Shown here: piece by piece, positions 8,689-17,658 of the stretch
Position numbering within the stretch: the first letter of the stretch is position 1
Layout: every line of letters starts with the position of its first letter
Assembly (NCBI RefSeq): GCF_001316105.1
Contig: NZ_BBCP01000004.1
Span: forward strand, 62,001-126,000
Source: Thermogymnomonas acidicola JCM 13583
GTDB lineage: Archaea > Thermoplasmatota > Thermoplasmata > Thermoplasmatales > Thermoplasmataceae
DNA length: 64,000 nt
Direction of reading: 5' to 3'
The notes under the pieces: model-generated
Told to the model about the DNA's origin: nothing
Databases searched by the model: none
Seen by the model: the letters and a program-made list of their open reading frames with translations, nothing else
Made by a program: the position numbers and the translations under genes

Positions 8689-10423
8689 TGCACCGTGATG
8701 ACGTGCCTTTCGCCCCCTGATAGGTAGATGCACTGTGACGTGCCCTGGACCGTGCCACCCTGAGCCCTGAGGCCTCATCTCCCCCCCTGAGGGGCAGTAA
8801 TGATGTTGCGCCCCCCCAGGTCTGGCGTCCTGAAGATGAATATGTGTGCGGAGTTGAGGAGTATGTTCCAGTCCCCCCCATCGCCGGCCCTGAGGTCGTC
8901 CATGTTCTGCGTCACCGAGACCACACTGGTAAGGTAGTGGCGGGAGTGCCTCACTATTGAGCCGGCGAAGGCTGCCAGTTCCCTGTTCCACAGGAGGTTG
9001 CTCATCTCCTCGAAGACCAGGACCTTCCTCCCTGGCTGCTTCATCCATTCCGGGATGAAGCGGAGCATGAGTGCGAGCCTGAATGCAGAGTCCCGGTCAC
9101 GCTGGGTGCCTGTAACGAAAATGAAGCTCCCCCCCTGCCTGGCGCTGAAAGGATCGAACGCGGACCGCCTCAAATCTATCTTTGCTGCACCCGGAAAGAG
9201 GGGCGAGTATTCATCCAGCGGGTCAACGATCAGGAAGGCAGAGATTGCCGTGTCTGCCAAAAGGCCCTGCAGTAGCCTCTTGACGAAGTGCGACTTCCCG
9301 CTTCCGGTCTCACCAACTACGCACACGTTGAACGAGTTGTGCCTGAACGGGTCAAACAGGAACTTCCTCCTGTCCTCCCTGTAGCCCAGGAAGGTACCGG
9401 AGGTTGGCCTCGCCGGTTCCGGGACTGCAATGGCATCCAGGGACGAGTGTGTTATATATAAACCATTTTCCCTGCCCGGCACCATGTGCTTCATAGCCCG
9501 TGCAGGTACCTCGTAGGTGTTCAGCAGCCTCAGCCTTCCGCCCAAGGAGACAACACGCCTCTCCAGTGCCTCGATGTTCTCCCTGAGCCCGACAGGTCCG
9601 GAGCGCTCACCACTATGCTGGCGGTGCATGAATAGATTCTCTCGCCCTCCGCGGAAGCGGAGAGCAGGTATTCCGCGTACCTCACCATTTCGTCAACCCT
9701 GCTGGCCCGGCGCACCGTTTCCGGTGCCAGGTCCCTCCTGGCCCTTAGGGCGGCCAGGGCCCTGGCCAGCACCCTGTCCGGCCTCTGCACCTCGCTGACT
9801 GTGCAGACCAGCATGGCGTCCAGGTCTCCGTAGTCAAGGAACTCCCTGAAGAAGTTCGCCCTTACCTCAGGGAACTCCTCAACGGAGAGCACTGACCTGT
9901 ACCGTCCTTTCCAGAGGAAGTATGTCCTGCCTGCCCAGTCCCACCCCCCCGAGACCATGCACGAGAGTGCCAGGAATGGTGATCCAACCCCCCCCTCCAC
10001 AGCGCTCTCCAGCCGAACCGAGGGCGATGCAACTACAGCGGAACTGTAGAAATCGCCACTGACATCCTGTGTGGCTGTCATGTAAATGGCATGTCTCCCC
10101 GGCACCCTGCCCTTCTCGGGTTTGGAGGCGTTCAGCCTGATGCCCCTGAAGCGCAAGGAGGGCCCGTCAAACACGATCCCCCCCTCGCTGCCAGGCGCGC
10201 CCCCCAGCTGCGATGGCTGGAGAGAGCATGTCCAGGAGCAAAGGCCTGCCCGAGCGTGTTGCCAGGAGCAGCAGGCAACGGCACCCACGGCTGCTGCAAG
10301 TGGGATGGAGGTTGAGGAGAGCCAGAGGGAGGTGAGCAGGATGAGCAGCACAGATAGCAGCCTGTAACTGACACCTCTCCCCCCCAGCGGTGGTGCGGAG
10401 AGCCTGATGGCCCTCAGCTGTCA
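8685..10423 (-). CDS. VirB4/CedB-like (HerA-FtsK superfamily) ATPase
   Basis: This is a membrane-anchored ATPase of the kind that powers type IV secretion and archaeal Ced/Ted DNA import. The N-terminus gives a hydrophobic hairpin (RLLSVLLILLTSLWL, then LPLAAAVGAVAC), followed by a VirB4-like domain. The motor domain has Walker A CVVGETGSGKSHFVKR (about 9322-9275), FLIVDPLDEY, Walker B KVLVFEEMSNLL and VVSVTQNMDD. A missing G near 9597 (G3 for G4) separates the two halves; further shifts lie near 10260 and at 8783-8790. The natural end is probably SGGERHVITVH with TAG at 8685-8687. The start near 10423 overlaps the preceding channel gene. Third gene of a set with a pilin-like and a CedA-like protein. 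Confidence 0.8.
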
Positions 10424-11292
10424 TCACTCTCCCTTTCCATGTCCTGCATGCGGTCGTCCCTGGAAATGTGCCTGCGGAAGCTGCGCAGGAGACCTGGCCA
10501 GATGGCGATGGAGATGGAGGATGCCATGTATGAGAGGCCCTGGCCCAGGTAGATGCCACCTATTCCAACGATCAGCGTGACGGAGAGTGGGGGGGCGAGG
10601 AGCAGCATGCCTATCTGGAGGCCAGCGTAGCCCATTAGGAAGGATGAGAGGTACACGCAGAGGAGGATCACGAATGGAGAGGCCAGAGACTGCATGTAAA
10701 GGCTCCAGAGCCTGATGGCCTCCCTCCTGGCCGCAGGCAGTATGGCAATGGCTGTCACGACGGGGGGGAGCACAAACTGAAGGGCAAGTGTCAGCGCCTC
10801 CAGCACCAGGGCAACTGCCAGAAGCAGTGAGAGGGATACCATCAGTGCAGAGTAATAGAGGACGAGGAGGATGAGGCCACCTGCATGTGCAGCCACCGGA
10901 AGGGGGGGATATGAAATGTGGCGCCCAAAGTCACCCCCCAGGCAATGGAATAGAGGGAGAGGAAGGTGCGTTCTGTCCAGTGCGTGATCGCGAATGAGAG
11001 CGAGGAGACTGTGAGTGATGTGAGCGCGGCTGCAATGGTTCGCTCTGCCCTTTCCCTCCCGGCCACGCCTGCCAGCATGGCTAGGCCGAGCAGGGCCCAA
11101 CCTGCTGTGTCAAGTGAGGGGAGCGCGTACCTTAGGAGCTGGTGGTAAAGGGGGCACCTCTGCCACAACCCTCGATTCTATGCCGAACTCGTAATTTGGG
11201 GTCAGGGCGTGCATCACCGCGAAGTGCCAGAGGAGGTAGTCGAGGGAGAGGAGGGCGGAGGAGATGGCCTGCACCAGCGCTGAGAGGCTCAT
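10414..11292 (-). CDS. Polytopic CedA/VirB6-like membrane protein
   Basis: After repairing two tract errors this is one protein of about 290 residues: C5 for C4 near 11145-11150 (VPLYHQ) and C7 for C5 near 10905-10910 (HIPLPVAA). It has about six or seven hydrophobic segments, including GWALLGLAMLAGVAG, GLILLVLYYSALMVSLSLLL and MLLLAPPLSVTLIVGIGGIY, and a charged tail (DDRMQDMERESDD). Size, topology and position between a two-helix pilin-like gene and a VirB4-like ATPase match CedA, the channel-like subunit of archaeal DNA import. Sequence identity to CedA was not tested; a general membrane protein remains possible. ATG overlaps the upstream stop as ATGA. Confidence 0.65.
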
Positions 11293-11588
11293 GTGCCAAA
11301 GGCTATGAACTTGAAGATGCCGTATATGGAGCCGCTCACCGCAAGGGCATAGATGACAGTGCCTATGATTGCATTCCTGAGCCTTAGGTGCGATTCGTAA
11401 CGCCTGTTCTCATCCACGCTGAAGAACCCCCCCAGGGCCACAGGAATCCAGAGTATGGCTATGACGACCGAGCTGACGCCTATGGCAACCTCCAGGAGCC
11501 TTTCGAGCACCCCCCCGGTGAACGCCAGGCCACCGACTGCGGAAAGGTACATCCTCGGATCCAGCATGGCTCCGGTTATGATCACCAT
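11289..11588 (-). CDS. Small two-helix membrane protein, VirB2/CedA1-like pilin candidate
   Basis: This 99-residue protein has two long hydrophobic helices (about residues 30-52 and 72-97) separated by a charged loop DENRRYESHLRLR, the layout of VirB2-type conjugative pilins and CedA1/TedC. A short hydrophobic N-terminus precedes the first helix. It is first in the operon; its TGA overlaps the ATG of the CedA-like gene. A TATA-like element lies 50 bases upstream. ATG at 11588 is chosen over the TTG one codon earlier. Pilin identity is inference from topology and gene order. Confidence 0.6.
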   Translation of the reverse strand: MVIITGAMLDPRMYLSAVGGLAFTGGVLERLLEVAIGVSSVVIAILWIPVALGGFFSVDENRRYESHLRLRNAIIGTVIYALAVSGSIYGIFKFIAFGT

Positions 11589-11638
11589 CAAATTAAACTG
11601 TTTCCATTGTCTATGTATTGTAATAGATAGTTTAATTG

Positions 11639-11648
11639 TATTTATATC
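11639..11648 (-). promoter_or_regulatory. TATA box of the Ced-like operon
   Basis: The minus strand reads GATATAAATA within an AT-rich island (11590-11680), about 50 bases before the pilin-like start. The island also holds near-repeats of TTAAACT and ATAGATAGT that could be operator sites; their role is not known. Confidence 0.5.
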
Positions 11649-11744
11649 ATTGTATCATAATTCACATATATTGTGTTTCTCACACACCCGTGAATCCCGC
11701 CGACTGCACGCCTGCCGATCCGGGTGCATTTGTGCCTGCGAACC

Positions 11745-11752
11745 TATTTAAT
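11745..11752 (+). promoter_or_regulatory. TATA box of the thioesterase gene
   Basis: TATTTAAT sits about 25 bases upstream of the thioesterase ATG at 11774, the spacing expected for a leaderless archaeal transcript. Confidence 0.5.
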
Positions 11753-11773
11753 CGGTGCCACCATCAAGGTTTG

Positions 11774-12272
11774 ATGGAGCAGAAGTCATGGAGGGAATCG
11801 TACACAGAACTCCAGAGGCTTGTCCTGCCGGCTGACACTAACATCTACAACGCCCTCTACGGTGGCAGGCTGGTCGAATGGATTGACAACGTGGCGTCCA
11901 TAGTGGCCACGAAGCACTCCAGGAGGCGCGCTGTCACAGGGAGCATAGACTCTCTCTTCTTCCTCTCCCCCCCATACACCTTGGGACATCGTGATAATGA
12001 GCGGCAGGCTCAACTACGTCACCAGGACTACAATGGAGATACAGGTTGACGTCTACAGCGAGGAGGGCCTCACAGGCGTCAGGAGGTTCACAACAACCGC
12101 GTTCCTCACATACGTGGCCATAGACCAGGACGGGAGGCCCACACCCGTTCCAGGGCTGCTCATTGAGGACGAAGAGACAAAGAGGAGGTTCGAGGAGGGG
12201 GGGGCGAAGAGGAGCGAGGCCAGGCTCGCCCAGCTCTCCAGGGTCAGGGAGAGCCACAAGAACGAGATATGA
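11774..12272 (+). CDS. Hotdog-fold acyl-CoA thioesterase
   Basis: This is a hotdog-fold acyl-CoA hydrolase of the YciA/ACOT branch, acting on acyl-CoA in the cytoplasm. The substrate-site motif NALYGGRLVEWIDNVASI (about residue 27) is followed by a strand with VTGSIDSLFFLSP, and the second half carries VYSEEGLTGVRRFTTTAFLTYVA. A C7 tract near 11970 splits it; the downstream frame picks up at DIVIMSGRLNYVTRTTMEI. Length after repair is about 165 residues. It ends exactly where the convergent GtrA-like gene ends. The natural acyl substrate is unknown. Confidence 0.87.
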
Positions 12273-12734
12273 TCACTCCCTGGTCACGTCTATGCCCCCC
12301 CACACCACCCTCATCTGGAAATAATAGTTCACAGGGAAGGAGAAAAAGGAACCGATGAAGTTTCCGATCAGGGGGTCAAGGTGGAAGAACCTGAACAGTG
12401 CCAGCTGGGTGCCTATTGATACGGAGTTGCCGAGGACGTTGAGTGCCTCGAACTTCATCATCCTCACAAGTTTTCCCCTTAACCTGCCAGTGTGCAGGCC
12501 TGAGTGGAGAGTTGTCCAGTGCTCGTTTATTAGGAATTCAGTTGCTATGCCGGTGAAGTAAGCGAGGACGTCTATGGGGACCAGCATGCCTGTACCCAGT
12601 TCGGCAACGAGTGAGCCTGTGATGCCCTCTATGACCAGGAACCCGATGAAGCCTGAGAGCGAGTACTTCCCGGCCCTGACCACGTTCCTCCTCACTAGGT
12701 CAAGTATCCTGTCCCTTACACCCGCCCCAGGCAT
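12273..12734 (-). CDS. GtrA-like four-helix membrane protein
   Basis: The protein has the GtrA-like layout: about four hydrophobic helices with GKYSLSGFIGFLVIEGITGS near the N-terminus, LAYFTGIATEFLINEHWT in the middle and FIGSFFSFPVNYYFQMRVVW at the end. Family members are linked to polyprenyl-linked sugar transfer across the membrane. ATG at 12734 starts a normal-length protein; an upstream in-frame TTG at 12782 would add 16 residues. It is intact and monocistronic. The role is assigned only at family level. Confidence 0.78.
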   Translation of the reverse strand: MPGAGVRDRILDLVRRNVVRAGKYSLSGFIGFLVIEGITGSLVAELGTGMLVPIDVLAYFTGIATEFLINEHWTTLHSGLHTGRLRGKLVRMMKFEALNVLGNSVSIGTQLALFRFFHLDPLIGNFIGSFFSFPVNYYFQMRVVWGGIDVTRE

Positions 12735-12814
12735 GCAATGGGATATTTCATGGGTGAATATCACTGTGTCTGGCCCACGCAACCCATAATTACCCTTTCC
12801 ACATTAAAGGGCAG

Positions 12815-13502
12815 ATGCAGGACCTCGAAGCGGAAAAGATGAACGCTGCCAAAGAGGCAGCAAAGGCCGTGCGTTCCGGCATGACCATAGGCATCGGCTC
12901 CGGCTCGACGGTGAACCACTTCATCAGGGCACTGGGGGGGGAGAGGGTGAAGGAGGAGGGGGGGCTCTCGGTCACGTGTGTAGTCAGCTCCAGCCAGTCG
13001 AGGAGGCTGGCGGAGGAGAACGGGCTCAGGGTGATAGAGGACATACCTGAGAAACTGGACATAGACTTCGACGGCGCCGATGAGGCTGACCTGAAGGGAA
13101 ACCTCATCAAGGGGGGGGTGGCGGCGCCCTCACCAGGGAGAAGATAGTTGCGTACAACAGCAGGGAGCTCTGGGTCATGGTGGACAGCACGAAGATAAAG
13201 AGGGACTACCTTGGCAGGTTCCCGCTGCCAGTTGAGATACTGCCCTTCATGGTATCGAGGACGCTGAAGAACCTGGAGGAGGCTGGATGCTCCTGCTCAC
13301 TGCGCGGTGGTGGTGCCTACAGGACGGACAACGGAAACGTGATAGCGGACTGCAGGTTCAAGAGGATAGACGACCCCGCTGCGCTTGAGAGGAGGCTCAA
13401 GATGGTGCCTGGGTCGTGGAGGTGGGGATATTCACGTCCCTCACCTCCAGGATCATAGAGGGCACCGTTGATGGGGGTGCAGGTCTACAGCATCCCGAAG
13501 TG
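12815..13502 (+). CDS. rpiA: Ribose-5-phosphate isomerase A
   Basis: It interconverts ribose-5-P and ribulose-5-P. Seen are GMTIGIGSGSTVNHFIRALG, VIEDIPEKLDIDFDGADEAD with the catalytic Asp, LIKGG and PVEILPF. Three tract errors break it: a G8 near 13110 (should give KGGGGALTRE), a G3 for G4 near 13406 (VPGVVEVGIFTS) and a G5 for G4 near 13475 (VDGVQVYSIPK). The true stop is TGA at 13500-13502. The contraction at 13406 shows that tracts can also be too short. With FtsZ-proximal transketolase and transaldolase it supplies the non-oxidative pentose phosphate route. Confidence 0.93.
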
Positions 13503-13503
13503 A

Positions 13504-13866
13504 TCAGGTCTGGAAGCTCCTCAGCTGGTTTATTGTGGCATTTATCTCATTTATCTTGTTCGTCTGCTCCTGTATTATCTCCTCGAGTATCTCGTTGAAG
13601 TCCTTGGAGAGCTTGTACCCGTGTATGGGCCTACCCTTCCCCCCCTCCTTCTTCATGTTCCTCTTGTTTATCCAGCCCTTACGCCTCAGCCACTGCATGG
13701 CGATGGAAACCTCAGGTTGCCTGAGGCCCGTCTCCCTCTCTATCTCCACGCTGGTTATCTCACCCTTGTCCCTGATGTAGACCAGGGTGTATGCAACGCT
13801 GCGGGGAATATCCGAGGTCATGAGGTACTTCACAAGCCTCTCATCCTGCTCTGTAAGGGGGGGCAT
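13504..13866 (-). CDS. Winged-helix transcriptional regulator with C-terminal coiled coil
   Basis: This 120-residue predicted DNA-binding protein has a winged helix at about residues 20-75 (SVAYTLVYIRDKGEITSVEI then RQPEVSIAMQWLRRKGWI), a basic wing ending KGRPIHGYKLSK, and a C-terminal helix with a heptad-like pattern (FNEILEEIIQEQTNKINEIN) probably for dimerisation. It is intact, apart from a possible extra Gly/Pro from tracts. Targets are not known; a strongly AT-rich region with TATA-like repeats lies upstream and may include its own operator. Confidence 0.8.
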   Translation of the reverse strand: MPPLTEQDERLVKYLMTSDIPRSVAYTLVYIRDKGEITSVEIERETGLRQPEVSIAMQWLRRKGWINKRNMKKEGGKGRPIHGYKLSKDFNEILEEIIQEQTNKINEINATINQLRSFQT

Positions 13867-13935
13867 AGTTACTGTATATTATAATTGTATATATATTTAA
13901 TGTAAATCAATATAAAAGGTATATATAATTTTCTA
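13867..13935 (-). promoter_or_regulatory. AT-rich promoter region of the HTH regulator
   Basis: About 70 bases are almost pure A/T, including TATATATTTAATG and GGTATATATAATTTTC on the plus strand. Overlapping TATA-like sites and near-palindromic TATAATTGTATATA suggest a promoter with possible autoregulatory operator; no binding site can be assigned from sequence alone. Confidence 0.4.
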
Positions 13936-13948
13936 AAAAGCGATACAA

Positions 13949-14206
13949 TCAGCTCTTGGCAAGTGCCTCTAACTTGCTGATAATCGTGTACAGAGAGGCC
14001 CTGCCGTGAGCCGGGACGTTGGGGTCGTTGGCCATCTCATCCAGTATCGATACCGCAGTGGCACACCTCAGGTCAAGGCTCTCCTTCTCGTTGGTCAGCC
14101 TTGCCTTGGAATCGGTGGCGCTCTTCCTCACGTTCTTCGGCACGGAGGTGTCCTGCGAAAGCTCATCCAGCAGATACAGTATCTCCTCATACAGCTTCTG
14201 GTCCAT
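13949..14206 (-). CDS. UPF0147 family protein
   Basis: This 85-residue helical protein matches archaeal UPF0147, seen in LLDELSQDTSVPKNVRKSA and ATAVSILDEMANDPNVPAH. It is intact. The function of the family is unknown. It follows the Lrp-type sensor gene by five bases on the same strand, so the two are probably co-transcribed. Confidence 0.88.
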   Translation of the reverse strand: MDQKLYEEILYLLDELSQDTSVPKNVRKSATDSKARLTNEKESLDLRCATAVSILDEMANDPNVPAHGRASLYTIISKLEALAKS

Positions 14207-14210
14207 CCTC

Positions 14211-14525
14211 TCACTCCTCCACTCTCTTACCCATCTCCTTCTTGATAGATATAACCATCATGGTCTTTGAGGACTTGATGCCGGGTATCTTAGTGAGCCT
14301 TCCCACCAGGAACTCCTGGAACTCGTTGAAGTCAGGGCACTTGACCTTGACAACGATGTCGTAGTCCCCCCCGGTCACTATGAAGACGTCCTCCACGTAA
14401 CCCTCCTTGGCGAGCTCCACAGATACGTTCTCGACCCTGCTCACATCCGTCTCGATGCCCACCAGCGCGGTGACTATCCTGTCGGTGTAAAGTTTGCTGA
14501 TCTCCGCAGTAACCTCGGATATCAA
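14211..14525 (-). CDS. Stand-alone Lrp/AsnC ligand-binding (RAM) domain protein
   Basis: The protein is a RAM-type alpha/beta sensor without an HTH: DRIVTALVGIETDVSRVENV, a helix, YVEDVFIVTGGDYDIVVKVK and LTKIPGIKSSKTMMVISIKK. Such domains bind amino acids and pair with full Lrp proteins. Start is TTG at 14525. The short N-terminal extension is odd but no HTH is seen upstream, though the upstream frame could be broken by tracts near 14535. It probably forms an operon with UPF0147. Confidence 0.8.
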   Translation of the reverse strand: MISEVTAEISKLYTDRIVTALVGIETDVSRVENVSVELAKEGYVEDVFIVTGGDYDIVVKVKCPDFNEFQEFLVGRLTKIPGIKSSKTMMVISIKKEMGKRVEE

Positions 14526-14680
14526 AGGCCCACTCTCCTCCCACCACCGGGCCCGGTTTCAGGCTCTCCGCCACACCGTCGCGCCGGCGATGTGGGAGAA
14601 TTTGATAATTAGATTTAACCTTACGGTTTTTATTCCATCTGGGACATTTTAGTTTTGCCAGCTTTAAGTTCACTTGAAAA

Positions 14681-14690
14681 ATTTAAAGTA
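14681..14690 (+). promoter_or_regulatory. TATA box of the cobalamin operon
   Basis: ATTTAAAGTA lies about 30 bases ahead of the first ATG pair (14712/14715), preceded by AAAA-rich sequence that could be a BRE. The spacing predicts a leaderless transcript. No cobalamin riboswitch is visible between this element and the first gene. Confidence 0.55.
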
Positions 14691-14714
14691 TACTGAACGA
14701 TATGGCATGCTATG

Positions 14715-15373
14715 ATGGTTGACATCCCCCCTGAGAGGGAGGCCCGTCCTCATTGCCGGCCACGGCAGGGAGGTAGACGAAAAGGTCCCCCATGTTCCTG
14801 GAGGAGGGTGCGCTTGTGCACCTGGTGGGGGGGCGGGCAGGGCATGTATCCGGCCTCGCTTCCCACTCGCCTGGCCTTGACCGTGATAGGGTCAGAGATA
14901 CGGCCAGGGAGGTCATGCCGGTCATATCGTTCATTTCAACAGAGGACAGGGAGTTGAACCGCGCACTCGTGGAGGCATGCAGGCCCTTCAGCCAGATAGT
15001 ATACGTGCCGGACGACATGTCGCTCAGCCACATATCACTGTGTGCCATAACAAGGGCTGGGCCCGTGAAGATCGCTGTGTCCACATCGGGAAAGAGCCCT
15101 GCCATGGCACACATAGTCAGGAGGAGGCTTGATGTGCTCGCCAGGAACGGCACGCTTGTCAGGCCAGGCGAGGCCAGTGCCGTTGAGGTCATTGGCGGGC
15201 TCAGGGAAAGGGTTAGGGGTGCCTTCAGTGAGGCAAGATCAAGAAAGGTCTTCATGTACAGGCTCCTTATGGACCCCCCCACTTTCCAAAGCCTGTCCCT
15301 TGCCGGCGATGTGCAGGCCGCTGCAGCGAGGGCCAGTGTGCTGATGGAGGAAATGAGGTCAAGGTACAGATGA
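14715..15373 (+). CDS. Precorrin-2 dehydrogenase (SirC/CysG N-terminal type)
   Basis: First gene of the cob operon; it would oxidise precorrin-2 to sirohydrochlorin (factor II) with NAD. An N-terminal Rossmann entry PVLIAGHGREVDEKVP precedes FISTEDRELNRALVEACR and VYVPDDMSLSHISLCAITR, then VKIAVSTSGKSPAMAHIVRR, matching the Met8/CysG-N plan. Tracts at 14729-14734 and 14790-14794 shift the N-terminus. Length is about 215 residues, including a C-terminal helical part. ATG overlap with cobA (ATGA at 15370-15373) indicates coupling. Possible sirohydrochlorin chelatase activity cannot be judged. Confidence 0.82.
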
Positions 15374-16138
15374 AAGGGAAGGTCTACCTTGTGGGTGCCG
15401 GCCCCCCCGGTGACCCAGGGCTTCTCACCCTGAGGGCCGTTGAAGCCCTCAGGGAGTGCGACGTGATCCTGTACGACAGGCTCGTAGACCCAGCAGTACT
15501 CAGGTTTGCTGGCGCTTCAGCACAGGCCATCCCTGTGGGAAAGGAGGCAGGGCCGGGGGGGAGCGGCGAGCTGCAGGCGCGTATAAACGAGATGATGCTC
15601 GCACACGCACTCAGCGGGAAGATGGTGTGCAGGCTCAAGGGCGGTGACCCCCATGGTGTTCGCCCGGGGGGGCTGGGAAGAGATCGCCTTTCTCAGGGAA
15701 CACGGGGGGGTGGAGGTTGAGGTCATACCTGGCGTCTCCTCCATAACCGCCTGCGCGTCTTCCGCGGTGATACCGCTGACGCACAGGGGGGGACTCTCGT
15801 CGTCGGTAGCGGTGATCACAGCTGTGGACATGAACGGGAGGCTCCTCACCGACCTGATACTGAGGAACCTGGCCCTGAACGGGACGGTGGAGATACTGAT
15901 GGGAGCAAGGAGGCTCCACGAGATATGCAGGGCCCTCCTGGAGGCCGGCACCGATTCGTCCCTGGCCGTTGCGGTTGTGGAGAAGGCTTCCACTCCGGAG
16001 GAGAGGGTTATCATGGGCACGCTCAGGGAGATATCGGAGCTGGACGGCTTCCAGAGCCCTGCCACGGTGATCATGGGCCCGACAGTGGGCCTTGCCATGA
16101 GGAGGGAGGAGGCGAGCAGGAGTGAGGGTTACCTCTGA
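15370..16138 (+). CDS. cobA: Uroporphyrinogen-III C-methyltransferase
   Basis: The SUMT enzyme makes precorrin-2 from uroporphyrinogen III with two SAM. The N-terminal KVYLVGAGPPGDPGLLTLRA has one false Pro from a C7 tract; DVILYDRLVDPAVL and VCRLKGGDP follow. A C5 for C4 near 15650 and an inflated G tract near 15666 break the MVFARGWEE motif. The rest (VEVIPGVSSITACASSAVIPLTHR and MGPTVGLA) is typical. It overlaps both neighbours, fitting a tightly coupled operon. Confidence 0.94.
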
Positions 16139-16911
16139 TGGCAACCTTGAGACGCTCATCCGCGAACTCATGAGGAGAGCCTCATTAAGAGGCCCTGAGT
16201 GCGCAGGTTACGATTTTGAGGTGCCGGAGAACGGTGGTGAGCCCGACCAGGCATACCTGGCTGAGGAAATCTCCATGCTTGTGAAAGCTGAACTACTGGC
16301 ACACCGGAGGAAGGAGAGTGAAGGCGATATAATTGAGGCCAGCCTCAGGATCATTTCATGCATCTCCGGTGTGCGCCCGGACAGCCCGGAGAACCTCCTG
16401 CGCCTGAGGGCGGCACATGCCGTGGCGGACCCGTTCGTGGCGAGGATCATGAGGATGAGCGGCGACTTTGTTGAAAGGGCGGTGTCGGCAGTCAGGTCGG
16501 GCTGTGACATAGTGTTCGACAGTGCCATGGCCATGGCGGGCGTCTATTCCAGTGGGGGTCCTGAAGAGGTGCAGGATGCACTGCTACGTCCATGAGCCTG
16601 AGGCAAGGGAGACCGCCGAGAGGGAGGGCATCACGAGGAGCGCGGCTGCGGTGAGGCTGGCTCTGGAAAGGCACCGGGGCGCGTTCTTTGTCATAGGCAA
16701 CGCGCCCACTGCGCTCATGGAGCTCCTCCGGCACGGTGAAGCGAGCGATTCAGTTGTCATCGGCGTCCCCCCCATAGGCTTCGTCGGTGCGGCCCAGGCG
16801 AAGGATGCACTGGCACGCTCCGGCCTCACCTACCTGACCGTGCCCGGCCACAGGGGGGGCGGGAGCCCGATGGCCTCTTCCATACTCAACACCATAGGTG
16901 GTATGGCATGA
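16122..16911 (+). CDS. cbiC: Precorrin-8X / cobalt-precorrin-8 methylmutase CbiC
   Basis: It moves the C11 methyl group to C12 to give cobyrinate. A GTG at 16122 overlaps cobA by 17 bases. The N-terminal half is helical; the conserved core follows a G5 for G4 at 16555-16559 and shows EREGITRSAAAVRLALE (with a catalytic-region Arg-Ser), FFVIGNAPTALMELLRHG, VIGVPPIGFVGAAQAK (one false Pro) and TVPGHRGGGSPMASSILN. The TGA overlaps the ATG of the next gene. Confidence 0.9.
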
Positions 16912-17658
16912 AGGGAAAACTCTATGTTGTGGGTATAGGCCCCCGGCGGGAGGGAGCAGATGACCCTGGAGGCCGTGAGGTGCATTGAGGAATCTGAGGT
17001 GATCGTGGGGTACCACCTGTACCTCAGGCTTATAGAGGGCATGCTTGCCGGGAAGACCGTGATCTCCGCCGGCATGACAGAGGAGATCGGTAGGGTGAGG
17101 GCGGCGCTTGAGATGGCGGAGGCCGGGTACACAGTTTCCCTGGTTTCCAGCGGCGATCCGGGCATCTATGGCCTTGCCGGGCTTGTCTTCCAGGTGGCAG
17201 GGGACTCGAACCTAGAGATCAGGGTGGTACCGGGTGTCAGCGCGCTCTCCTCATGCTCCGCAGTCCTTGGCGCGCCATTGATGAACGACTTCGTGTGCAT
17301 AAGCCTGAGCGACATGCTGACGCCAATGGAGAAGATAGAGGAGAGGATCGAGGCGGCAGCCAGGGCAGACTTCGTTGTGGTTGTCTACAACCCAAAGGGC
17401 AGCCGGTTCGAGCACAACCTCGAGAGGTTCAGGGAGATAATGCTGCGCCACAGGCCACCCGATACGCCGGTGGGCATCGTGAGGAAGGCCTACAGGGAAG
17501 GCGAGGAGAGGGTGATAACCACGCTTGCGGACATGCTCTCCCATAGGATCGATATGGTAACCACGATAATTGTGGGCAACTCGAACACCTTCGTCTCCGG
17601 CGGGAGGATGGTCACACCCAGGGGGTACGAGAACAAGTACAGGATAGAGAGGGCGTAG
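16908..17658 (+). CDS. cbiH: Cobalt-factor III C17-methyltransferase CbiH
   Basis: This SAM-dependent tetrapyrrole methylase of the CobJ/CbiH branch carries out ring contraction and C17 methylation. ATG at 16908 begins KLYVVGIGPG; C5 for C4 at 16940-16944 then shifts the frame, and the rest is intact. Markers are VIVGYHLYLRLIEG, SLVSSGDPGIYGLAGLVFQV, VVPGVSALSSCSAVLGAPL and VVVVYNPKGSR followed by IIVGNSNTF. Length after repair is about 250 residues, normal for the family. Confidence 0.92.

Noticed and set aside
8685-11648. Integrated plasmid or virus around the VirB4-like gene
   Set aside because: No integrase, relaxase, replication gene, att-like repeat or tRNA junction is nearby; flanks are ordinary chromosomal genes.
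13867-13935. CRISPR or tandem repeat array in the AT-rich island
   Set aside because: The repeats are short TATA-like pieces of uneven length without spacers.
15635-16171. Minus-strand open frames across cobA
   Set aside because: Antisense to clear CobA motifs, no family resemblance.
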